From the NCBI GenBank assembly GCA_002369175.1, contig DFES01000216.1:6333-15800 (forward strand): a stretch of 9,468 nucleotides of DNA. The letters are read 5' to 3'. The translations under genes and the position numbers were made by a program. A model generated the notes under the pieces. That model was not told the origin of the DNA. It was given only the letters and a program-made list of their open reading frames with translations, and ran no database searches. The DNA is from Selenomonadaceae bacterium UBA3796. GTDB taxonomy: Bacteria > Bacillota > Negativicutes > Selenomonadales > Selenomonadaceae. Positions 1 through 5,326 of this stretch are shown here, piece after piece. Position 1 is the first letter of the stretch. Each line of letters starts with the position of its first letter.

Positions 1-444
1 ATGGTGCAGATCAAGGGCGTGGACTCCACAGACCGCGTGACGCGCGCCACGCTTGGGAAAAATGCCCGGCTCGTTGTGCGGGAGCGCCTGATGACCCATG
101 GGATTCAACAGGCCACAAGTGTTTACGATGTGGAGCTCAACGGGGAAAATTCCAGCGCGGATGTGGTTTCGCGCTCTGTGGCGAAGGACAGTTCCTATCA
201 GAAACTGGATCTCTGCCTCAAGGGAAATGCAGCCTGCAACGGTCATACGGAATGTGACTCCATCATCATGGATGGCGGGAAGATCCTGGCGGTGCCCTCT
301 CTGGAGGCCAATGACACCGATGCCATGCTGGTTCACGAAGCGGCCATCGGAAAGATTGCCGGAGATCAGATCATAAAGCTGATGACCCTGGGACTCAGTG
401 AGAAGGAGGCGGAAGAGCAGATCATCAACGGGTTCCTGAAATAA
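1..444 (+). CDS. SufB/SufD-family Fe-S cluster assembly protein, C-terminal part
   Basis: This is the C-terminal 147 residues of a SufB/SufD-type scaffold protein. In the Suf system such proteins pair with the SufC ATPase in the cytoplasm to build iron-sulfur clusters. The visible part has the repetitive beta-helix character of the family, then CNGHTECDSIIM (79-90), VPSLEANDTDAMLVHEAAIGK (split around 99-118, with His112-Glu113) and the closing helix LGLSEKEAEEQIINGFL (130-146). The ending resembles the SufB C-terminal pattern, where an H-E pair lies near the SufC-binding helix. The first base of the window is an ATG, but family members are about 300-470 residues long, so this is probably an internal Met and the true start lies upstream. 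SufB and SufD cannot be told apart from this fragment; the short SufBD type found in anaerobic Firmicutes fits well. A sufC partner would be expected outside the window. Confidence 0.85.
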   Translation: MVQIKGVDSTDRVTRATLGKNARLVVRERLMTHGIQQATSVYDVELNGENSSADVVSRSVAKDSSYQKLDLCLKGNAACNGHTECDSIIMDGGKILAVPSLEANDTDAMLVHEAAIGKIAGDQIIKLMTLGLSEKEAEEQIINGFLK

Positions 445-459
445 GGAACAGCACCGTTG

Positions 460-1584
460 TCAGTCATCGCTTGTCATGAGCGCGATGATGGACTTTGTGA
501 GTGCCACGAGACGGTCGGCGGTAATGAATTCCTGGAGGGAGTGGGGATTTTCCATGCCGCAGGAGAGGACAATGCCGCTTTTGCCGTGTTTCACGAAGTT
601 GTTGTTGTCGCTGCCGCCGAAACTCTTGACGGGGAGGAAGGGAAGCGACAGCTTTTCGCACACGTTCTCGAAGCGTTTGATGACGGGGGCGTCGAGGTCG
701 ATTTCATAGGCATGGCAGCCTTCCCTCTGAGAGGATTTGATTGTGCCGCCGTATTTGGTTGCGGCGGTCTGGAACAGCCTGGTGATGTTTTCCAATTCCT
801 CCAGGCCGCGTTCGTGCACATAGCTTCGGATTTCGCCGCGGATGATGCAGTGATCGGGTATGACGTTGATGCCCCGGCCGCCGGAGATTTCCCCGATATT
901 GACGGTGACGGATTCATCGACTTTTCCGAGCTTTGCGGCGGCGATGGCCTCTGCGGCAATCTTGATGGCATGGACACCGTCCTCCGGGTGGAACCCGGCG
1001 TGGGCGGAGAGACCGCAGATCTCGAACTCGAAGGATATGATGGTGGGAGACTTGTGGATGAAAGTGCCGATTTCTCCCGTGGAATCCAGCACATATACAT
1101 CCTTGGATTTCAGCCGCCGATAATTGAGATGCTCGCTTCCCACATCATAAAGCTCCTCCGCGTAAGTAAAGACAAGTTCAATGTGGCGGTGGGGCAGGTG
1201 GTTGGTGTTGATGTAGCGAAGCGCTTCCAGGATGGCGGTGATGCCGGCAACGTCATCGGCGCCCAGCACTGTCGTACCGTCACTGGTGATTCTTCCGTCC
1301 GGATGGACAAAGGGGCGTTTGCCTTCGGCGGGATCCACGGAGTCGAGATGTGCCGAGAAGAGAATCGGCGGCAGATCCTTTTCGCCGGGATACAGGGCAT
1401 AGATATTTCCGGCGGTGCCGCCGGTTTTCGTGTAGCTGTCATCTTCCAGGAACGCGGTGCCGAGCTCGATGAGATGCTTCTGCACCTCGTCTGCCATGGC
1501 TCTCTCATTCAGGGAAGGGTTGTCAATGCTGGCCAGAGAGAGAAACGTATGGAGAATACGTTCTTTGTTCAGTTGAATATCCAT
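460..1584 (-). CDS. M20-family metallopeptidase, peptidase T-like
   Basis: This 374-residue protein is a di-zinc M20 exopeptidase of the PepT-like subfamily, expected to cleave N-terminal residues from small peptides in the cytoplasm. The metal-site motifs are in order: SAHLDSVDP with His79 and Asp81, GADDVAG with Asp110, the AEE pair Glu143-Glu144, VLDSTGEIG with Asp167, and the late His348 in MENPHSLQEF. GLSAHAGFHPEDG (191-203) belongs to the inserted dimerisation (lid) domain, with His195 as the usual conserved His. All expected ligands are present, so it should be active. The start was placed at MDIQLNKE because an AAGGAG site lies 10 bases upstream and family similarity begins there; a 55-codon upstream extension in frame would run through a terminator hairpin and is unlikely to be translated. 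It converges on the suf gene with 15 bases between stops. Its substrate could be a dipeptide, a tripeptide or another acylated amino acid. Confidence 0.9.
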   Translation of the reverse strand: MDIQLNKERILHTFLSLASIDNPSLNERAMADEVQKHLIELGTAFLEDDSYTKTGGTAGNIYALYPGEKDLPPILFSAHLDSVDPAEGKRPFVHPDGRITSDGTTVLGADDVAGITAILEALRYINTNHLPHRHIELVFTYAEELYDVGSEHLNYRRLKSKDVYVLDSTGEIGTFIHKSPTIISFEFEICGLSAHAGFHPEDGVHAIKIAAEAIAAAKLGKVDESVTVNIGEISGGRGINVIPDHCIIRGEIRSYVHERGLEELENITRLFQTAATKYGGTIKSSQREGCHAYEIDLDAPVIKRFENVCEKLSLPFLPVKSFGGSDNNNFVKHGKSGIVLSCGMENPHSLQEFITADRLVALTKSIIALMTSDD

Positions 1585-1594
1585 GTGGGGACAA

Positions 1595-1600
1595 CTCCTT
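1595..1600 (-). promoter_or_regulatory. Shine-Dalgarno site deciding the M20 peptidase start
   Basis: On the minus strand AAGGAG lies 10 bases before the ATG at 1584-1582. No comparable site precedes the in-frame upstream ATG at 1749. This supports a 374-residue rather than a 429-residue protein. Confidence 0.75.
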
Positions 1601-1684
1601 GTGCGGGGAATTACTTTGAACTTACAACATTTCATATTCGCCGCAGGGAGGAAAGATTCCTGTTTTTGGGAGACGGTTTTGGCG

Positions 1685-1728
1685 AAAAAACACCGTGCAA
1701 GGATTCGGTGTCCATGCACGGTGTTTTT
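1685..1728 (-). terminator. Intrinsic terminator, potentially bidirectional
   Basis: A perfect 9-bp stem, CACCGTGCA (1691-1699) with TGCACGGTG (1715-1723), has a 15-base loop and is flanked by A6 at 1685-1690 and T5 at 1724-1728. Read on the minus strand it is a stem followed by six U, 42 bases past the stop of the small gene 1771-2037 and upstream of the M20 peptidase. It most likely ends the small gene's transcript, so the peptidase probably has its own promoter in 1601-1684, although I could not pick one with confidence. Confidence 0.85.
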
Positions 1729-1770
1729 CAAAGCCGTATATCCACACACGGCAATGAAATTGTGATGATA

Positions 1771-2037
1771 TCAGGAAGAATTGCTTGGGGGGAATCCATC
1801 ATAGGACAGGCAGGAAATCTGCCATGTCAGCCCGCCGGCGGCTATTTGGCGGCAGATGGGCTCCATGAGCCATTCCGTCTCCGTAGAGCCTGCTCCGTGA
1901 GCCAGGCGCAGCACCTTGATGGTGTGCGTGCTCCTGTCATAGCGCAAACGCCCGTCGCATTCCATGCTGTTCCGCAAGCTGTAGCCAATGAAAATGCGGC
2001 TGTCCCGTTCTGTGACAATCCTGTTCCAGGCAATCAT
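1771..2037 (-). CDS. Small protein of unknown function (88 aa)
   Basis: I do not recognise this gene. It encodes 88 residues starting MIAWNRIVTERDSRIFIGYS, with no signal peptide or membrane segment. The N-terminal half alternates hydrophobic and charged residues (RIFIGYS, GRLRYDRSTHTIKVLRL), which suggests a small beta-rich fold. The C-terminal part has WLMEPICRQIAAGGLTW (56-72) and a Ser/Pro-rich tail (GFPPSNSS). Cysteines are at 27, 62 and 76 and do not form a metal-binding motif. The case that it is real rests on a near-perfect AAAGGAGGTG site 5 bases before the ATG and a strong terminator just after the stop. A 20-codon in-frame extension upstream starts inside a hairpin and lacks a ribosome site. 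It is probably monocistronic and divergent from the DUF815 gene. Confidence 0.7.
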   Translation of the reverse strand: MIAWNRIVTERDSRIFIGYSLRNSMECDGRLRYDRSTHTIKVLRLAHGAGSTETEWLMEPICRQIAAGGLTWQISCLSYDGFPPSNSS

Positions 2038-2042
2038 TGAAA

Positions 2043-2057
2043 CACCTCCTTTCGGAG
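2043..2057 (-). promoter_or_regulatory. Strong Shine-Dalgarno within a GAAA-loop mini-hairpin
   Basis: On the minus strand AAAGGAGGTG (2052-2043) precedes the ATG of the small gene by 5 bases. The GGAG core (2049-2046) can pair with CTCC (2057-2054) across a GAAA tetraloop, giving a 4-bp GNRA hairpin that contains the ribosome site. The site itself is clear; a regulatory role for the hairpin is inference. Confidence 0.6.
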
Positions 2058-2081
2058 CCTTTTTATAACGCAATTGTTCAA

Positions 2082-2100
2082 GTTTTGCCGCAGGCAAAAC
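2082..2100. other. Perfect 8-bp inverted repeat upstream of the small gene
   Basis: GTTTTGCC (2082-2089) and GGCAAAAC (2093-2100) are exact reverse complements with a 3-base loop. No T-run follows on either strand, so it does not look like a terminator. It lies 45-63 bases upstream of the ATG of the minus-strand gene 1771-2037 and could be an operator, a leader hairpin or one end of a repeat. Confidence 0.6.
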
Positions 2101-2117
2101 CTTCCAATTGGCGTTTC

Positions 2118-2201
2118 AACGAGGCGGGAGATATGCTCACCGCCTGTTTTGAGATGTTACACCCCCCACTTGCGGAAGTGGGGGACATCTTCTGCCTCGT
2201 T
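2118..2201. repeat. 84-base nested inverted-repeat element
   Basis: The ends AACGAGGC (2118-2125) and GCCTCGTT (2194-2201) are exact inverted repeats. Inside are two hairpins. The first (2122-2145) pairs AGGCGG and GAG with CTC and CCGCCT around an ATATG loop, with one bulged A. The second pairs CCCCCACTT (2163-2171) with AAGTGGGGG (2176-2184) around GCGG, and is extended by AGATGT (2152-2157) with ACATCT (2185-2190) across a small bulge. The first hairpin shares bases with the outer stem, so the two cannot form together. The second hairpin resembles the subterminal palindromes of IS200/IS605-type elements. It could be a MITE-like remnant, a REP-like repeat or a structured RNA; no transposase is visible nearby. 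Confidence 0.6.
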
Positions 2202-2286
2202 ATAGGCCTTTTGGCTCCTGATTTTCCGTGAAGCATGGGCTGCCCATCGGCGAAACTGCGTGTGCTCCATGGATTCATGGGGCCTT

Positions 2287-2305
2287 GGATGCTTTTTTTG
2301 CATCC
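2287..2305. other. Hairpin with T7 loop in the divergent intergenic region
   Basis: GGATGC (2287-2292) and GCATCC (2300-2305) flank seven T residues. It lies between the 84-base element and the DUF815 gene. No U-tract follows the stem, so it is not a classical terminator. Apart from the inverted repeats listed, I see no gene in 2038-2417: a 75-codon minus-strand reading frame there lacks a ribosome site. Confidence 0.4.
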
Positions 2306-2332
2306 GGTTTACACAGTATCTATTCTCCATTG

Positions 2333-2356
2333 ATGGACAAAACCCTTTTTGTCCAT
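2333..2356. promoter_or_regulatory. Perfect 10-bp palindrome upstream of the DUF815 gene
   Basis: ATGGACAAAA (2333-2342) and TTTTGTCCAT (2347-2356) are exact inverted repeats around a 4-base CCCT centre, ending 61 bases before the chosen ATG of the DUF815 ATPase. The length, symmetry and position suit a regulator operator or a 5'-leader hairpin. No convincing -35/-10 pair was found next to it, so the regulatory role is inferred. Confidence 0.5.
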
Positions 2357-2406
2357 GAAAATAATGGAAATTTTTCTGAATCATCTACATCTGCATGATA
2401 TGAATT

Positions 2407-2412
2407 GGGGGA
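2407..2412 (+). promoter_or_regulatory. Ribosome binding site favouring the 2418 start
   Basis: GGGGGA lies 5 bases before the ATG at 2418. Upstream in-frame alternatives (TTG at 2349, ATG at 2355 and 2364, ATG at 2400) have no comparable site, and the first two overlap the palindrome at 2333-2356. The match to consensus is only moderate. Confidence 0.5.
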
Positions 2413-2417
2413 TCCAT

Positions 2418-3728
2418 ATGCATCATTTGACATCAAAACTCATCATTTACCGGAATATTGGGGCGGACAGCATCCTGCTCCGCATGGCGGATATCTGTCG
2501 CGACTTTCAGAGGGAGCGTTACGAAAAGGAGGAACTGAGCGGCCGCATATTGACGGAAATCCACCGCCTCTTGGATGTGGCGACGAAATACGGCTTCAAC
2601 GGGAACCTTTGGCACAATTATCTTGCCTTTCTTCTGGCGACCACGGAGGCGCCCTTTACTCTGGTCTGTGAGAAAACGGGAGGCAGCGAGGGCAGTGTCA
2701 ATCGTTTTGCCGGAAATGACCTGGAAATCTTCCGGCGGCTTTTTGCCTACGACTTCTCGCAGATGGAAAAGGCACTGGACTTGAATTGTTTTTCTGTCAT
2801 CAGCGATTACCAGGCAGTGGAGAAACGTGAGCAGATCTACAACAAGAGCGTCAGCGACAAGGTGCAGGAACTCAGCCGCAGCATTGAGGAGGCGGAGGAT
2901 GCTGATGATATGTACCGCATTGTGACGGGATTTTATGCCCGCTATGGCGTGGGTATGTTTGGACTCAACAAAGCCTTCCGCATTTCTCCGAGGGCAGACG
3001 AAGGAGGGGAAATGCTGGAGCCGATTACCACCACCGGGGATACGAGGCTTTCCGATCTCATCGGCTATGAGAGCCAGAAACAGAGGCTTATCGATAATAC
3101 GGAGGCATTTGTTTCCGGCAGGAGAGCCAATAATGTCCTGCTCTATGGAGATGCGGGCACGGGAAAGTCCACGAGCATCAAGGCCATTCTCAACGAGTAC
3201 TATGACCGGGGGCTTCGGATGATTGAAGTATATAAGCACGAATTCAAGTATCTTTCCCGCATGATTGCACAAATCAAGAACCGGAATTACCGATTTGTCA
3301 TCTTTATGGACGATCTGTCCTTTGAGGAATTTGAGATCGAATACAAGTATCTCAAGGCTGTCATTGAGGGAGGGCTTGAGGTGAAGCCCGACAACGTGCT
3401 CATCTATGCCACGAGCAACCGCCGCCATCTCATTCGCGAGACCTGGAAGGATCGGCCGGATGCCTTTGAGGAGGATATGCACCAGAACGATACCGTGCAG
3501 GAAAAGCTTTCCCTGGCAGAGCGTTTCGGTCTGACCATCGGATATTTCCGTCCGGATCAGGCCGCGTATTTTGATATCGTAAAAAAACTTGCCCGCAGGC
3601 ATCCCGGGATAAATCTCACGGACGAGGAATTGGAGATGGGTGCGCGCCGCTGGGAAATGGGGCATTCCGGTATTTCGGGACGCACGGCTCAGCAGTATAT
3701 CAATTCTCTATTGAGTAGTCGAAATTGA
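2418..3728 (+). CDS. DUF815-family P-loop ATPase
   Basis: This 436-residue protein matches the DUF815 family of AAA+-like ATPases, whose cellular role is not established. An alpha-helical N-terminal region (about 1-200), rich in charged residues, leads to a nucleotide-binding domain. Walker A is GDAGTGKST (244-252), Walker B is VIFMDDL (294-300), a sensor-1-like ATSNRR follows at 331-336, and Arg422 in SGRTAQQ may be a sensor-2-type Arg. RLSDLIGYESQKQRL (210-224) just before Walker A is the family's usual lead-in, similar to the helix preceding AAA+ P-loops. The WKDRPDAFEEDMHQNDTVQ segment and its surroundings are typical of this family. There is no signal peptide or membrane segment, so it is likely cytoplasmic. 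The start was chosen on the GGGGGA site and could instead be at 2400. The last codons and stop lie in a 14-bp tandem duplication. The neighbours give no functional clue. Confidence 0.88.
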   Translation: MHHLTSKLIIYRNIGADSILLRMADICRDFQRERYEKEELSGRILTEIHRLLDVATKYGFNGNLWHNYLAFLLATTEAPFTLVCEKTGGSEGSVNRFAGNDLEIFRRLFAYDFSQMEKALDLNCFSVISDYQAVEKREQIYNKSVSDKVQELSRSIEEAEDADDMYRIVTGFYARYGVGMFGLNKAFRISPRADEGGEMLEPITTTGDTRLSDLIGYESQKQRLIDNTEAFVSGRRANNVLLYGDAGTGKSTSIKAILNEYYDRGLRMIEVYKHEFKYLSRMIAQIKNRNYRFVIFMDDLSFEEFEIEYKYLKAVIEGGLEVKPDNVLIYATSNRRHLIRETWKDRPDAFEEDMHQNDTVQEKLSLAERFGLTIGYFRPDQAAYFDIVKKLARRHPGINLTDEELEMGARRWEMGHSGISGRTAQQYINSLLSSRN

Positions 3729-3738
3729 GTAGTCGAAA
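3711..3738 (+). repeat. 14-bp tandem duplication across the DUF815 stop codon
   Basis: Two exact head-to-tail copies of TTGAGTAGTCGAAA lie at 3711-3724 and 3725-3738. The stop TGA (3726-3728) is in the second copy. Because 14 is not a multiple of 3, the duplication changes the ending: with one copy the protein would end LSSRKS rather than LSSRN. Confidence 0.9.
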
Positions 3739-3763
3739 ATCATAGACTTCTTGCAATCTTCTA

Positions 3764-3793
3764 TAGACAAGAGAAAGGATTTTGTGGTATTCT
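3764..3793 (+). promoter_or_regulatory. Possible promoter of the transporter gene
   Basis: TAGACA (3764-3769) and TATTCT (3788-3793) are 18 bases apart, and the -10 box is preceded by TGG, giving an extended -10. Transcription from here would leave a leader of about 145 bases that contains the hairpin at 3835-3863. Each box matches the vegetative consensus only partly. Confidence 0.35.
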
Positions 3794-3834
3794 ATTTCGT
3801 GGAGTTTTGTCGTATTTGCAAGCAGGAGGTGTGG

Positions 3835-3872
3835 GGCGGGGTCTGGTCAGAAGAGGCTCCGCCTGTTCTTTT
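3835..3872 (+). terminator. Terminator-like hairpin between DUF815 and transporter genes
   Basis: GGCGGGGTCT (3835-3844) pairs with AGGCTCCGCC (3854-3863) over 10 bp, two of them G-U, with a 9-base loop. The following TGTTCTTTT (3864-3872) is a U-rich but interrupted tract. It may end the DUF815 transcript or, since a candidate promoter lies upstream, act as an attenuator in the transporter leader. Confidence 0.45.
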
Positions 3873-3946
3873 GCCGGACATATACGGCGTCCGAACCTTT
3901 TCAGCTCCTAAATTTTGTCGAACGCGAGTATAGGAGGCGGTGTTTT

Positions 3947-5224
3947 ATGGCGGTTTTGGCGGCTACTGTTTTTGTCCTGATGTACGCTGTTATCGTATCG
4001 GAGAAGATTCATCGTACGGTGGCGGCGATGTTGGGTGCCGTGATCATGATGCTGGCAGGTGTCCTTCCGATTGACACCGCTCTGCATCATGTGGACTTCA
4101 ATACGCTGGGGCTTTTGGTGGGCATGATGATTCTGGTGGGAGTCACGAGCCATACGGGGCTTTTTGATTTTGTCGCAATCTGGGCGGCGAAGAAGGCCAA
4201 TGCGGAACCCAAGAAGCTCCTGACCTATCTTGCCATTATCACGGCGGTATTCTCGGCATTTCTCGATAACGTGACCACGGTTCTCCTCATGGTGCCGGTA
4301 ACCTTCAGCATCACGCAGAAGCTGCACTTGAAGTCAATGCCATTTTTGCTCACTCAGATACTGGCATCGAATATAGGCGGGACTGCGACTCTCATCGGCG
4401 ACCCACCGAATATCATGATCGGCAGCGCAGTGAAGGAGCTCACTTTCGTGGCGTTCATTGAAAATCTGGCGCCCATTGCCATCATTAATATGATCATCGT
4501 GGTCTTCATCATGGAGTATGTTTACAAGGACAGTCTCAAGACGAAGCCGGAACTCCAGCAGGAGGTTATGAGCATGGATGCCCATAAGGCTCTCAAGGAT
4601 CGGAAGCTCCTGCGCCGTGCGCTGTTCGTGTTGGGACTCACGGTTCTCGGTTTTTTCACGCATTCCATCACCCATATCGAATCTTCTCTCATGGCTCTGA
4701 CCGGGGCGTTTCTTTTGCTTCTTCTGGCAGGGGGCAGTCACCATCTGGTAGAGTCGGCTATGAAGTCTGTGGAGTGGGCGACGATTTTCTTCTTCATCGG
4801 TCTTTTCATCGCCGTTGGCGGACTTATCGAAACAGGTATCATCGGCTCACTGGCGCAAAAGGCTGTGGAGCTTACCGGTGGAGATGTTGCGATGACTTCT
4901 CTGCTGGTGCTGTGGCTGAGTGCGATAGTATCATCTGTTCTGGATAATATTCCCTTCGTGGCGACTATGATCCCCCTTATCAAGAACATGGGCGCCATGG
5001 GAGTTTCGAATCTCGATCCTGTTTGGTGGAGCCTTGCGCTTGGAGCCTGCCTCGGCGGCAACGGAACACTGGTGGGAGCCTCTGCGAACCTTATTGTTGC
5101 AGGACTTGCTGCCGACCGTGGGGTTCACATTACCTTCGTGAAGTATTTCAAGGTGGGTTTCCCCATCATGCTCCTGACCATCGCCCTTTCGACGGTCTAC
5201 GTGTATCTGCGCTATTTGCTGTAA
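3947..5224 (+). CDS. ArsB/NhaD-type ion transporter, inner membrane
   Basis: This 425-residue polytopic membrane protein belongs to the ion transporter (IT) superfamily that includes ArsB, NhaD and CitM. About 11-12 hydrophobic segments are visible. The sequence is two related halves, each with a family signature pair: FSAFLDNVTT (102-111) and NIGGTATLIGDPPNI (142-156) in the first, and VSSVLDNIPF (328-337) and LGGNGTLVGASANLI (369-383) in the second. The Asp-Asn pairs (D107-N108 and D333-N334) are the expected re-entrant-loop and ion-site residues. A charged cytoplasmic linker (about 193-224) joins the halves. The start is set by AGGAGG 9 bases before the ATG; an in-frame upstream extension of 55 codons lacks the family pattern. 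The substrate could be Na+/H+, arsenite or a carboxylate and cannot be decided from sequence. No arsR or arsC is beside it, which argues weakly against arsenite. Confidence 0.88.
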   Translation: MAVLAATVFVLMYAVIVSEKIHRTVAAMLGAVIMMLAGVLPIDTALHHVDFNTLGLLVGMMILVGVTSHTGLFDFVAIWAAKKANAEPKKLLTYLAIITAVFSAFLDNVTTVLLMVPVTFSITQKLHLKSMPFLLTQILASNIGGTATLIGDPPNIMIGSAVKELTFVAFIENLAPIAIINMIIVVFIMEYVYKDSLKTKPELQQEVMSMDAHKALKDRKLLRRALFVLGLTVLGFFTHSITHIESSLMALTGAFLLLLLAGGSHHLVESAMKSVEWATIFFFIGLFIAVGGLIETGIIGSLAQKAVELTGGDVAMTSLLVLWLSAIVSSVLDNIPFVATMIPLIKNMGAMGVSNLDPVWWSLALGACLGGNGTLVGASANLIVAGLAADRGVHITFVKYFKVGFPIMLLTIALSTVYVYLRYLL

Positions 5225-5326
5225 TTCACTTTCTATTATGCTTGGGCATGTTGATTCATTCCCTTACCCCATTCGGCCGATCCCCTGTTTCATCAACACG
5301 CCCTTGGAACTGGAGGATATTTTATC

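Noticed and set aside
444..460. A terminator between the convergent suf and peptidase genes
   Set aside because: The 15 bases between the stop codons contain no stem and no T-run; termination must rely on sequence inside the genes or on another mechanism.
457..2040. A 527-codon open frame on the + strand
   Set aside because: It lies antisense to both the M20 peptidase and the small 1771-2037 gene. The peptidase has all catalytic motifs and a ribosome site; the + frame has no family character and reads through a terminator hairpin.
2063..2068. TTATAA as a -10 box for the small 1771-2037 gene
   Set aside because: No acceptable -35 box lies 16-18 bases upstream on the minus strand, and a start from here would leave almost no leader before the ribosome site.
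2157..2384. A 75-codon minus-strand open frame ending in PHFRKWGV, considered as a transposase remnant
   Set aside because: It has no ribosome site, it runs through three palindromes, and its last residues are simply the translation of the C-rich hairpin. I could not match it to TnpA or TnpB motifs.
2433..3665. A 410-codon minus-strand open frame
   Set aside because: It is antisense to the DUF815 ATPase, which has intact Walker motifs. The opposite frame shows no recognisable domain.
3751..3933. A 60-codon open frame before the transporter gene, considered as a leader peptide
   Set aside because: It starts at TTG without a ribosome site and overlaps the candidate promoter and hairpin. Its stop next to the transporter's ribosome site is suggestive but not enough.
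5257..5283. A possible sigma-28 promoter (GCCGAT at 5276-5281) before the chemoreceptor gene
   Set aside because: The -10-like core is present but truncated to GCCGATCC, and no TAAA-type -35 box lies at the right distance.
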